From contig JAGFNK010000113.1 in NCBI GenBank assembly GCA_025769875.1, forward strand, positions 62,001-126,000: a stretch of DNA of 64,000 bases, given 5' to 3'. Position 1 is the stretch's first letter. The number at the start of each line of letters is the position of its first letter. A program made the position numbers and the translations under genes. The notes under the pieces are model-generated. The model worked only from the letters and a program-made list of their open reading frames with translations, was not told where the DNA came from and did not search any database. Positions 36,821 through 47,900 of the stretch are shown here, piece by piece. This DNA comes from Russula earlei (lineage: Eukaryota > Basidiomycota > Agaricomycetes > Russulales > Russulaceae).

Positions 36821-37515
36821 ATGTCAACTCCAGACAGCGCCTGCTGGTCAGGCCTCAATACGCCGAGCTTGAAGCACGTCAAGAACGAGCAGGGGGGCAT
36901 TCAGCAGCCTTCCTGGCTGTCCTCTCGCTCAGGTCCTTCCGGGAACTCTCACGGATCCCAGCTACTATTCGACGACCTGCAAACCTTTTCCCCGATTGGC
37001 GCAAGCACGAATGCACGCCTTTACCTGATCCAAACGCCACCGCAAGCCGAACCATCGACCGTTGTTTGGGCCTCTCCGGAGCCCACATGGGGCAAATGGC
37101 CGTTCCACTCTTTCTTCTCATACTGCGTGACGTCTGCGTCTCCATCTTGACCAAGCGCGACGCGAGAGACGTGTTCGTGTTGGGCATCGAGCCACTCCCG
37201 CCTATATACGAATATACCCTTGACGGCGTGCTGCATCTCTGGCTCGTAGTGCCCGATCGCTCGAGCTTGAATGGGCGCATGCGGTTGAGCGAGGAGCAGA
37301 TGTGGGCAGTGATGGAGTTTCACGGGCGCACTAACGCGAACACCGCGGCGAAGGTTGATGAAGCCGGTAACAGCGACAACCGGAAAGACGACGCTAAATT
37401 ATATGCCAATCCGGACGAGGGCAGAGAGGTGCTGATCTCCTGTGCCCAGGGACTTGAGGTTGACGCTGTCGCGCTGGCCGTGCTGCTCCTAGCACACCAC
37501 ATCCACAGCAATTGA
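36821..37515 (+). CDS. Unrecognised protein, last host gene before the repeat compartment
   Basis: Starts MSTPDSACWSGLNTPSLKHV at 36821 and reads in one frame to about 37100 (STVVWASPEPTWGK). A second frame from about 37095 continues RDARDVFVLGIEPLPPIYEY, then GVLHLWLVVPDRSSLNGRMR and EVLISCAQGLEVDAVALAVL, and ends LLLAHHIHSN at 37515. No intron of normal size fits between the frames, so a 1-nt indel near 37090 is likely. The ISCAQG...ALAVLLLAHHI segment is vaguely like the P-loop region of dual-specificity phosphatases but lacks the CX5R arginine. I do not call it one. Confidence 0.5.
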
Positions 37516-38172
37516 ATGGCCGGTGGCGATGTCGTAGCGAGTGCGGTGCATGTCATGGCTGCTCTGTCTGTTGTGATCGCCCCATTCAGGAGTGTGCGAA
37601 CGATTGAGACTGATCACGCATGAGTGATACCAATTGCAGGTGATTGGTAGGTGACTGAGGGATTGCCCTGATTGATATATTTAATGATGTGATCCTATGT
37701 TATTTATTGATACTGATACTTTACATCTCACCTTATAGATAGTGTGGCTGATGATCAGCCTGATTTACCTTCTGTATGCCCAAATCATCTATGATTGTGG
37801 GCTTGCATAGCCTGCAGGATTAATTAATTTAGTTTACTTAAATGGTAGTTTACTTAGGCCCTATATAGCAACAAAACTTTTACAATATTTTGCAAACTTT
37901 TTGATGGGGGTTTCCAGAGTCACTTGTGTGACATGAGTCTTTGGAATTTTACATAATATGACACCCAAATCTGTCAAGACTCACTGTTGAACAATCCAGT
38001 TCAAGAGCAAGGGATAAGCTCGAAGATGAGTCAATAGATGTCTAGGATGGCATGGGCAAGGAGAAGTGTCCAAAGTAGTACCAGGTACCAGAGAGGTACA
38101 GTTACTGGTATAGAAGAGCAGTTACACAGGGAGGAGGCCAGAGTGACACAAGGGGATGGTCCTAAAGGAGTA

Positions 38173-38879
38173 CTATCCCTAGCACTGGGTTTGAACATGG
38201 GTAGGTGTTTGAACAGTCAATATTTCTACCACTTCCTGTCCACTTCAGCCCTCGATATTCTCGGGATATGTAGTTACTATAACTATCAAATGATGTATAA
38301 AATTCATTTCGCAGAAGAGAGCTGCATTGTTGAGGAATTTCAGTTTTGAATGTCCACATTTGCCTTAATTTGGGAAGAACAGTGTCTGGATGATTTTCTG
38401 AAGTTAAATTTCTAAAACAAAAGTGATGCAAATGAAGTCTACCTATATAAGAAGCCTCCTAGCAATTTACAGGTACAGTCAACCACAATAGTGAACAGGA
38501 TAGAGCATTTTCAGCGACGATGTGTTGAGCGTAACAATCTCAAAGTGGAGATTGAAATGTGTAGTTGTGATTTGCACGTCACATCGATGTGCATTTGTCT
38601 ATGTGGGGATCGAATGCAGAGCTGGGATTGAATTCGGCATGCCAGGAACTGTGACTGATGTGACTGAAATTGTTCAAAAGCCTACCTTTTGGTATACCCT
38701 CAAACCGGCATCGCGCTGCCAATTACACAGTTAGCTATACTCATGTTTTTACTACGTTAAAGTCTAGGTATGAAGCATACATATATATACTTTCAAGAAA
38801 GCCGAAGACAAGTAGTCATCAGGACCCACATTTCTGAGACATGTGTTCAAAATTTGTTCAAACACCTACCCAATGATAG
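38173..38879. mobile_element. 707-bp non-autonomous DNA transposon with TA target duplication, nested in LTR A1
   Basis: Other family A LTRs read GGAGTATCCC where A1 reads GGAGTA-[insert]-TATCCC, so the empty site is documented inside this window (for example at about 50605-50614 in A2). Both ends start CTATC inward, and an 18-bp inverted repeat TGGGTAGGTGTTTGAACA occurs 7-28 bp in from the ends. TA duplication and small size suggest a Tc1/mariner-type MITE. No coding capacity. Confidence 0.8.
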
Positions 38880-39038
38880 TATCCCAGGGATAGAGAGTGC
38901 CATAACCAAATGGACAGTCTTCAGACTGTCCGCTACTTTATTGAGTGCTTATATACTACAGGAGAACTGCTAAATAGGGAACAAGTCATAACCTTGTTAT
39001 CAAGCACAATTGCTGGATGAGTAAGAAGTCGGAGTATG

Positions 39039-39070
39039 CTTACTGAGCATGCTCAGTCATGCTCAGTAAG
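39039..39070. repeat. 13-bp perfect inverted repeat (hairpin) conserved in all family A LTRs
   Basis: CTTACTGAGCATG, a 6-nt CTCAGT, then CATGCTCAGTAAG. The same block, nearly unchanged, recurs in A2 (50772-50803), A3, A4 and A5. It could fold in the LTR transcript or bind a dimeric protein. Conservation across diverged copies is direct observation; function is inference. Confidence 0.7.
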
Positions 39071-39819
39071 CTGCTGAGTAAGAAGGCTCTTATTGATGAG
39101 TAAGAGCCATTACTGTCCACATGTTCACTGCCTTAGTACATGTGTGAAGCACCTGATTCATTTACTGTTAGTTAGTTTAGGGCCAGTCATTTGAAGACTT
39201 GTAGTTTGGTTCAGGGAATAGAGTTGCTTATAAGGCCCCTTATATAGTTCTATTAGGGTTGTTAGAGTCGACCCTAATACTTATATTAAGGTCCTTAGTA
39301 TTGCTTTATAGTTCGTTCTATGGTTATTAGAGTTAGTCTAATAACACGTTGTAGGCTTGTTAGTGTCTTGTTAGTGCCTCTTGTAGAGCACTTAGAGTCA
39401 TCATAAAGGGTCCTGAGGGGGGCTATAATACTGTCCTTTATTACTAAAAGGGTTGCCACTAAGTGGGGCTTGCTGTATGTTGATTGTGCCAAGAGTTGCT
39501 CGCGCGACAATGGGTGTGCAATATTGTGGACACCTCTACTCACCCCTTTTGTCCGTGTGAACAGGGTGACACCATAGAGGCTGGGTTTCCTCTAATAAGG
39601 AAGGGTCCTTCAAGGGCCCTCTCTGGGAAATGGTTCATGACAAAATCTGGACTATTGGACTTTGTCAGCAGAGTGGTGTTTGAACAGCTTTACAATTCTG
39701 AAAATCAATATAATTATTTAATGATAAGAATAAATTACTTGATAACAGAAGAAAATTGTCATACTCAAAATTGAAATTGTGGCACAACAGGGTCAATGTC
39801 ATGCTGCACACTTCCACTG

Positions 39820-40245
39820 CAATGATGCCTGCCCACATCTTGCTCCCTTGCACCTCCATCCTGCCAGCAACAGACATCACACCCTTGCAATCATGACAGA
39901 GATGCCCTCCCAACAAATTGACATCACACGAAGGCTGAATGGCCCCACAATGCCACTCCCTTGTCACCTCCATCATCCTGCCAACACATGCCACATGACT
40001 GCAATCACCTTCATGTGTGTGTTCTCCCAACAAACTGACATGCATGAGGGCCAAATGGTCCCCATCCAATGCCACTCCCCCCACCTTCATCGTCTTGCCC
40101 TCAATGGATGCTGTGCTGTCACATGTGCACCCTCCTGACAAATTGACACACCACACAAAGGCTGAATGGCCATGCCCAATGCCACTCCCTTGCTGCCTCT
40201 ATCATGCCAGCACACACCATGCAATTGTGATTGTCTTGTTGAGCC
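39820..40245. repeat. Minisatellite, about 3-4 diverged units of 108-117 bp
   Basis: Units are marked by tgacatcacacgaaggctga (39919), tgacatgcatgagggccaaa (40036) and tgacacaccacacaaaggct (40144), each followed by atgccactccc and later by a cctgccag/cctgccaa block. It lies within the inverted-repeat DNA element. The frames across it are repeat artefacts. Confidence 0.7.
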
Positions 40246-40545
40246 CTTAGATTAATTTAAATATTATTTATTTTGTTGTACTTAACTCTTGAATACACCA
40301 TTATGAAACTTAAGGATTGTGTGTAAATATTATCTGTGTTTGAAAACAATTGTGGAGTTGATAGGAATTGCCTTGAGGAGCCAAGTTGGTGGGACACTTT
40401 CCATTTCTGGAGTGTGACACTTTATGTGAAAAGATGTTGTGACTCCAGAAAATCCCAAATTTCAAAAAGGTTTGAAATTTTGTAAAAGTTTTGTTGCCAT
40501 ATGGGGCCTTAGTATATTCCCCTCAGTGATCACTGATGTGCATGA

Positions 40546-40910
40546 TGTTGAACCAGAACCCTGATGGATCAGAGAAGGCAAAGACCTCTCCAGTAAGGTT
40601 CTAGATCTGATCATGGATGTTATGTGTTAGGTAGAACAATTGTAGTTACAAATATGGGACTAGGGTAACACATGCTTCAATACCTATCACATTATGCAGC
40701 CTTATGCTGCATCTGGAATGTTTCTACATCATGCAACACTGGATGTGTGATATAGTGGACACCTGTACTTACCTATAATGGTCTCAGGAACTGCCCTGGA
40801 CCATAAGTGCATAAATACTTGTAGATGAGTATACACATTGCTCTACACCCCAATATCACTTGAGTATTAGCACAACCTCTTAGGTGGGTTGCGTAGCCTG
40901 TTATGTTAAG
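40546..40910 (+). mobile_element. Diverged LTR of family D (copy D3), 3' end lost
   Basis: Starts TGTTGAACCAGAACCC and aligns along most of its length with D1 (55114-55498), including tatagtggacacctgta and cattgctctacaccccaata. It loses similarity after gggttgcgtagcctgtta, so about 25 bp of the expected 3' end are missing. It is older than D1 and D2, judged by eye from more mismatches. Confidence 0.75.
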
Positions 40911-41452
40911 GCTCCAAAGTGCCTTAAATAAGATCAATGGTCACGTCTATAAATGCGTCCTACCAATGCAGATATGCTTGAGTCAAGCAAGCAATACTTG
41001 TGGAGGGGAAGGAGTGTTAGATCCTTCTGGAGTATGGCAACAAGATGTGAGGGGCTTCTGCAGACGGGGTAGGAGTCAACTGTTTGGGATTGGCAAACTA
41101 AGTTGAGCTTAAGGCTCAACTGCTACAGACTGGGGGCTTTATATAGCCCTACAGGGATAAGGTTCATGCTACTGTAGTTAGTGCTTTCAGGTCAGGTCAC
41201 ATTGACTGCAAAAAACTGCTTGACTGAACCTGACCTGACTGATCATGACTGAACTTTCAGTCAAGGTCAAACTGGTTTGTAGAATTGCCAGTCACAGTCA
41301 CATCAACTTTCAAACAAGATAAAAACCAGTTATGACTGGTGTGCCTGGTGCCTGGTGTGCCTGGGATTTCTGTCAAGATTTCATGGGTTTGAAAATTATG
41401 GTCACAGCTTTAGGCAAGCTCTAAACCACCAGTGTGGTGTGTCCAGGGATGC
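40911..41452. other. Non-coding repeat-derived sequence
   Basis: Contains many short gactg/ccagtca motifs in both orientations, also seen near 42540-42600 and 44690-44900, suggesting fragments of one older repeat. No coding frame. Confidence 0.4.
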
Positions 41453-41457
41453 ATGAG

Positions 41458-42061
41458 TGTTATGGCATTGCGGCCATAAGAGCGTTAGCTCAAGGTTCAG
41501 TGGGGCCAAGTCCCTGTGACTTGGTTCAAGGGTTCAATGGGGGCCGGCTCAAAGAGACCGGGTCAAGGTTTTAGCGTCTTCAAGGCTGAGTCAGACAATG
41601 ACTCAGTCTACAGACAGAGTCAATCTTCTGGTTTCACAGAAGAGGAGGACAATGAGAGAGAGGCAGAGGAGAAAGAGGAACACAAGGGTTCCTTGAGGTG
41701 TGCTTAGGTCAAGCAAAGTGTAGGCCAGCACAAGCAAGTTGTGATTGAGAGAGTACAGGGCAAGGGATGCGACAGGAAATGGGACAAAGCTAAGCTTGGG
41801 GCATTCCCCAGCTTCTACAGGCGCTTAAATACTGTATGTAGCGAGGCTGTACAGTACTATAAGCAGAACAATAAGTAAAGGTAAACAAATAGCAAAAGTA
41901 GCTCAACAATAGGTGAAACACAATAAGTGAAACACAATAAGTGAAACACAATAAGGGATCACCATCAAGGGATGAAACGGTAACCACGGGGACAGAGATA
42001 ACAAGAGGAACAATAATGGGGGGGGATCATGGACGAACCGACAAGGGGGTAAATTACAACA
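41458..42061 (-). mobile_element. Solo LTR, family C (copy C1)
   Basis: Plus-strand ends TGTTATGGCATT and TTACAACA; element sense is TGTTGTAAT...GCTGTAACA-like. It is flanked by a perfect ATGAG duplication (41453-41457 and 42062-42066). 604 bp, opposite in orientation to C2 and C3. Confidence 0.88.
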
Positions 42062-42066
42062 ATGAG

Positions 42067-43769
42067 TGTGAAAGAGTGGGGCTGTTAGACCAGTAAGTGG
42101 ACATTGACTGAGGAACCAGAGGTGGGAGCAAGAAGGGGAGCTGGTATCACATGCATGGTTGTTCAAAGTTCTTCATTTGAGCAGAGGCAGATGTCAAAGG
42201 AAAGGGGATCTTATTCTTCTCTCTCTTTACTACTAGAGTAACTAAGGGTTTTATATACATGGGGGGAAATACAAAGAGTAGAAGATAATGAAAGGAAATG
42301 GAATGGTGAAAGGGAATCAGAGGATTGTGACTGGGTGAGGCAGTCAAGGCCATGGTGAAAGGTTTGAGATGCAAATGCGTTGCCTGAGCCAGGGCATGAC
42401 GTGCATGCATGGTCAGTGGGGAGGGGTGGGTGATGCGGTCAAGGTCTTGATGTCGGGTGCAAGGTGGTAGCGTGGGTGTGTGGTCAGTGGCAAAGGATAA
42501 AAGGGATGGAGCATCACATTGCGATTGTCCATTGTGGTTCTGCATGTGATTCCATGACCAGTTGTGATTCATCTGACAACAGATGACTGGTCATAACCTG
42601 TCATAATGTGAACCTCTTCCTATACCTAGAGGTTCTGTGTGTGTTCAAGGCAGAGGTGGAGACAAGGTGAGATGAGGTGAGGGAGGAGGCATGGTGGTGA
42701 TGGGCTGTGATGCATGGGCATGAGATGAACATGAATATGTGAAAACACAGCCTGCAAAGTGGAATGAATCAGAAAGCCATGAAAATGAAAGAAAGAGGGG
42801 AAAAAAAAAATGCACACAGCTCAATGCATGAAAATTGCACACACGGGAAAAGATGTGTTGTGTGCCATCAGGGTTTCAAGTTAGGGATTGGCTGTGTAGC
42901 ACACTGGAACAGGCACATGTAGTCCATGGGACTTGATCCGAGGGTGGGCACAGACTAGGGACAAGCTGAGAGCAAGGTCGTGCCCCGGACTGACACTCAA
43001 TGCTCTGGAGGAGCATGTACGTGAGAGAGAGAGTGTGTGTTTGTGTGTGTTCTTGAGAGAATTGTTCACGCAGGCAGATGAGGAGAGGGCAAATGTGGGT
43101 GCGATAGATCACAAGAAACTGCAAAACTCAACTCTTATTTGAGACTGTGGCTAGTAGCCTTAAATACTGTAGCAAAAAGTAAGAGAGAGTCAGGTAATCC
43201 AAGACATGAATGAGGAGACAACTACATGAGAATCCTATTCCTTTGACTGTGAGTCCATGAGCACAAGGCGGTGTGGTGAGGACAAATGGGTGAGGCGCTG
43301 TGGGCAACGAGCCCTTGATTGAGCAACGATGACAATGGTAAATGCGTCAACGGGGTCCATATGTAGTCATGTGATGGGTGCAAGGACAATGATTTGTGAA
43401 TGATGATGGAGAGGTGAGAGCAGGATGAAAGGGAATTGACAATGGGTGAGAGTGATATGACAAAAAGGTGGGGAGCGTGAGGCAGACAAAGTGACTAGTG
43501 GTGCAAGGGATGGATGTGGATGGGGGAGCACAAGGCATGGGCAAACAGGTGACATTGGAGGTGATTGGGTAGAGCTGCTGTCAATGTTCCCAGGTGCAGA
43601 GTGGAGAATGTGGTGGTGATGTTGAGAAATTGGCGCAAGAGGGAAGGAGAATATGAAAGGAAAAGAGTGGTGGCAGTTGGATGGAGGAGTGGAGGGAGAG
43701 ATGATGTGTGGGAGGTGGGGGTGAGTGTGAGTTTCCTGGTCAGTGGGCTCAGACACCTTACAGCTGGAT
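42067..43769. other. 1.7 kb of non-coding, repeat-derived sequence between two solo LTRs
   Basis: Purine-rich in parts. The block 42810-42890 (tgcacacagctcaatgcatg) is similar to 44393-44470 on the far side of LTR C2, so C2 was inserted into, or near, a duplicated older repeat. Open frames on both strands are low-complexity (His/Pro/Ser-rich) and not protein-like. Confidence 0.45.
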
Positions 43770-43774
43770 GAGAG

Positions 43775-44366
43775 TGTCATGAAACCCCTTGTCAGTTCAT
43801 CTCTAACCTTTTCTGTTATTGTTTTACTTCTACCATTGTTCTCTCTTGTCACCCTTGTTCCCTTACCTACCATCCTACCCCTTGATGCTGATGGTCTCTT
43901 ATTGTTTCACCTATTGTCCGAGTCTCTTCTGCTGTTTGCTCACCTTTATCTATTGTTCTGCATATAGTACTGTACAGCCTTGCTGCATACAGTATTTAAG
44001 TGCCTGTAGAAGCTGGGGAATGCCCCAAGCTTAGCTTTGTCCCATTTCCTGTCACATCCCTTGCCCTGTATACTCTCTCAATCACAACTTGCTTGTGCTG
44101 GCCTATACTCTGCTTGACCTGAGCACACCTCAAGGAACCCTCATGTTCCTCTTCCTCCTTTGCCTCTCTCTCATCATCCTCCTCTTCTGTGAAACCAGAA
44201 GATTGACTCTGTCTGTGGACTGAGTCATTGCTTGACTCAGCCTTGAGATGCTAAACCTTTGATCTGGTCTCTCTGAGCTGGCCCCATTGAACCCTTGAAC
44301 CAAGTCACAGGGACTTGGCCCCACTGAACCCTGAGCTAATGCTCCAACGGCCACGATGCTGTAACA
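43775..44366 (+). mobile_element. Solo LTR, family C (copy C2)
   Basis: Starts TGTCATGAAACCCC and ends GATGCTGTAACA, flanked by GAGAG on both sides (43770-43774 and 44367-44371). 592 bp. Near its 3' end the undisturbed tgaacccTGAGCTaatgctc shows the empty site used by LTR D1 in copy C3. Confidence 0.88.
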
Positions 44367-44904
44367 GAGAGAAAGTCACAAAAGAAAAAAAAAAGCATAC
44401 AGCTTAACATGCAATTTTTGTGCACATGGGAAGTTCAGTTGTGTGTCATCATAAATTCATGTGTTGGAATTGGCCCAGCATGCATGGAGGAGGGAGCATG
44501 TGAAAGTAGCGCAATGTGTGATTCCCAAGCCAGTGGGAATCCACCTTACAGTGGATGCAACAAGGGTGGTGGTGAAAAGTGGCAGCAACATGAGAGAGAG
44601 GGCAGTGGCAGTATGGTCACAAGTGTGGCAAGTGGCAATGATGATGTGAGAGCGCGAGCGTGGCTGTTCCTGGGTCAAGACTGGTCTGAACTGGTCAATT
44701 GACTGCAAATGACTGAATGTAACCGGTCATGTGTGGTCCAGTCCAGTTTTTTTGTAGATTTGGCAAACCAGTAGCCAGTCATGGTCTCGGTCACACCAAA
44801 ATTGTGGGAAAAACTGGACTTAACTGGACTTTGAAGCACTAAACTGGATTGTTCAACAGTGAGTCTGGACATCTGGACAGTCTCTACCAACCTGTGCTGA
44901 CCAG

Positions 44905-47900
44905 TTGACCCATCAAGTGTCTGACAACGTCCCTACCGCTGGGTCTCCAGAGCCTCACACTCCCAACATCCAACTCCTCTCCCTTCCTCAATCTTTCCCC
45001 TTGGTTCTGGGGCTATCTCTGCCACCCAGACTTCCCCCTATTGCAGTACTTCCCCTTCCAGGGACTTACATTGAAGATGACCCCTCTTCCAAACAAGAAG
45101 ACCTTCCCCCCATTCTGCAAGGCTTCTTCAACCCCCCCAACTGTGCAGAGTATGCCTTTCACCCTCATCAATTTCAAGTTTACCATGTTCAACAAAATGA
45201 ACTTGAACACTGGCACCCTTTGGAGGAAGCAGGATGATGTGACACCCTTTCCACCATCCCTACTATAGGTCACTTGCTCCAGCGACCATCCAGCGACTCC
45301 TTTGTTTCTTCCTTTTGGGCCAAAACCACCCACACTTTTGTGGTGTTGCCTACCAATCCCAACCTTGTCAGGCAATCTAACCTAGCAAGCTTCGAGGTGT
45401 GTAGCTCTGTAGGCATACACCCTCCCGATATAGACTTCCCCTTTGGTCACCTCCATTACTTGTTCAACTCATCTATACGTCGCCATTTGGAAACATTGGC
45501 TCCTGTTTATCGCTTTGCTTATCAAGGATCTTTTCTCATCACTTCTATTCATGACTTCCTTGATGGCAGGGTCTATTACTCATATGCTTACTTAAGAGTG
45601 GCTGAGGGAGGATATATATCATTCAAGAACACTTACTTGAATACCCTTGACAACCTCCATCTTTACCCCGCCTTAGCTCACTTTTGCTTTCTACCCCATC
45701 TACCCTTGAACCCTCTGCTCACCTTGGATCCCCTTCGCCCGAGTATTATCAACATCGCTTCCTAGTGCATAGTTCTTAAAATTAAGAACTACCCTTGTAA
45801 CACTAGACCATCAATCAAAGTATCTGTAGTGCCTCTGCATTTCACAGTTTCCCCCAACCCAAGCACTGACTCCGAATATGACTCTGAGGACGACGCAGTC
45901 CTCCACCAGAGAAAGCTCATTGCCAACCACCTTCCCATCCTTTGGGACATCTACTTTCCCCCGATCTCCATAGTCAACATCTATGACTGTCAAAACATTG
46001 ACATTTGGTCGCATAACGCATATGTCCTCCGAGATCTGGTAGGCCTCCTCCCATTTGGACAAATCCTTACCCAGACACAATATGACCTTTTTATTGACAC
46101 CTTGAATCATCTTGTTGAGCCCCCATGACATCAACTGTTGTTTTGGCACCTTTCAAATTCAAGGGACTTCAAAGGACATCCTACTGACATCCTCACCCTC
46201 ACCAACAGCAATGAGAAGCTTTGGACTGAAGTCATCCTGCCCCAGCATTACGCCCTCATCCAGGAGCTACTAGAAGGACAAGCATCCTATTATTTGTCCT
46301 TATTCACCCTCACCCATGTGCACATTGCAGTACAGTGCAACTACCTCAGTCTGAATAGGTTTGTACAAGAGGGACAAGCTACCCTCCAACTGGCATACAT
46401 GGAGGGAAGAAGATACATTTATAACTGGATCAAAGTGACATGGACTCACAGTATCATTGACGCCCCCCAGAACCTCATAGACCCTGAAGGGCAATACTCT
46501 TCACCTCCAACAGTGTACTCCAGCCCCCCTGTCCTGGAGGAACTCTCCACCATCAGTTGGCCACTCACCCCTGTAACAAGACGAACCCTGGCAAGTAGCC
46601 TTATCACCTGCTGGTCCCCGACCCCAACTCACCCAGCCACTTGCCTCTGCCTCAGAGAGGTGTGGAACTGCAGCTACCACCCCGACACTCCCCCTACACC
46701 ACCAGGTATTAACCTGTGGAGTCCTGGAGATAGACATCTCCCATACCAACCACTCCGGCACCCTCTCACAGATGAAGAGGCCGCCACTCTGCTTCTGCAG
46801 TTTCAAGCTCCTGAGTAGATCACCCGTTGCCTCTTACCCCCCCAGTCATTCCAGCTCCCCTTCCGTTTACTGATTGACTTTTAACCCCCTTTGCTACTCC
46901 TTTAGTAGAACACTCAAGTAGTAGCCAGTCACCCCCCAGTTCCGTAGTTGGTTTATGGTGCTACTTCCTGGAGTTAGTGTACTTAGGATCGGTACTACCT
47001 CATAGAATGCATAGGGAATTATTAGACTTCAAGAATCGTTGCAAAGAATTGCAGCATGCTTGAACACAAGCCTTTGTTCACATAGATCATCCCCTAGAAG
47101 AAATCAGCCAGTTTGCTCTGCACCCCTTAGACTTCGAAGGCTTTCTGTGGAAAGGCCGTGTAGCAATAACATACTCTGGCATCACAGAAGAATACTGTCA
47201 AGACACATACTGCTGATCACTGAGGACTCAGGAGCAGGTGGGCAAGTGTCAAGACACGTACTGCTGATCACTAAGGACTCAGGAGCAGGTGGGCAAGGGT
47301 CAGAACAGATGGTACGCAGCATAAACAGCGTTGAACAGGAGGACAAGCCAAATGATGAGGAGATACCAGAAGGGGACTGGTAGGTGTTGCAAGAGACAGA
47401 GGCGAAGACTAGAGGCCAGTGTAGCGAGGGGACTTTAAACAAGGTGGTTGTTGAAGAGTACCTTGAAGACGAGGAGGGGACTTTAAACAAAGCAGTCATT
47501 GAGGAGTACTTTGGGAGGAGAGTATCACAAATGGACAGTCTGATGACTGCCATGCTACATTGGGGCTTATATACTGTGTACAGGGTCGATTACAAAGAAC
47601 TGGAACTATTCTAGACTTCTTGGTACCATCCAATAGGACTACAGGGGCATAAACTTGTTTGTGTCAGGTTTCAGGCTTACTGAGCATATTACTGATCATT
47701 GTGGAGCGATGACATCCTTATGATGTCACTGTGGAGCGCTTAGTGAGCCCATGAGGTCATTGTGGAGTTGCTCAGTCAGCCATGATGTCATTGGAGCTAA
47801 ATGACGTCATATGAGTTATGCAATGAGTTGTAGGAGTTCATGCCACTGTTTCGGGTCCTTGGTGGCTGAGTGGCCATGTGGCTGCCACGCGATGATTACC

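Larger units (their letters stand above)
37972..39642 (-). mobile_element. Solo LTR, family A (copy A1), containing a nested TA-element
   Basis: Begins TGTCAAGACTCACTGTTGAA and ends GGTTCATGACA, the reverse complement of the element-sense LTR TGTCATGAACC...TCTTGACA. It is flanked by a perfect 5-bp duplication AAATC (37967-37971 and 39643-39647). Removing the 707-bp insert and one TA leaves 962 bp, the same length as copy A2. A promoter-like tataaggccccttatatag lies near 39230-39250 (minus-sense). Confidence 0.88.
37857..40508. mobile_element. Inverted-repeat DNA element with TTA target duplication (PIF/Harbinger-like), non-autonomous
   Basis: The left end GGCCCTATATAGCAACAAAA and the inverse of the right end, GGCCCCATATGGCAACAAAA, are near-identical; similarity continues through CTTTTACAA and fades over about 70 bp to a shared GAGTCAC. 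The element is flanked by TTA at 37854-37856 and 40509-40511. GGCC-starting ends plus a TTA duplication are typical of the PIF/Harbinger superfamily, but no transposase is present. Without the solo LTR inserted in it (37972-39642 plus 5 bp) it would be about 976 bp. The right part carries a minisatellite (39820-40245). Confidence 0.7.

Noticed and set aside
36821..37515. Dual-specificity phosphatase (LISCAQG... segment)
   Set aside because: The CX5R arginine and general-acid Asp are not present and overall resemblance is too weak.
42147..43873. Minus-strand Pro/His/Ser-rich frames of 80-168 codons
   Set aside because: Low-complexity composition caused by purine-rich repeat DNA; no start context, no domain.
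41458..44366. A 2.9-kb element with about 600-bp terminal inverted repeats
   Set aside because: The two inverted blocks are family C solo LTRs, each with its own, different target duplication (ATGAG and GAGAG), so they are independent insertions.
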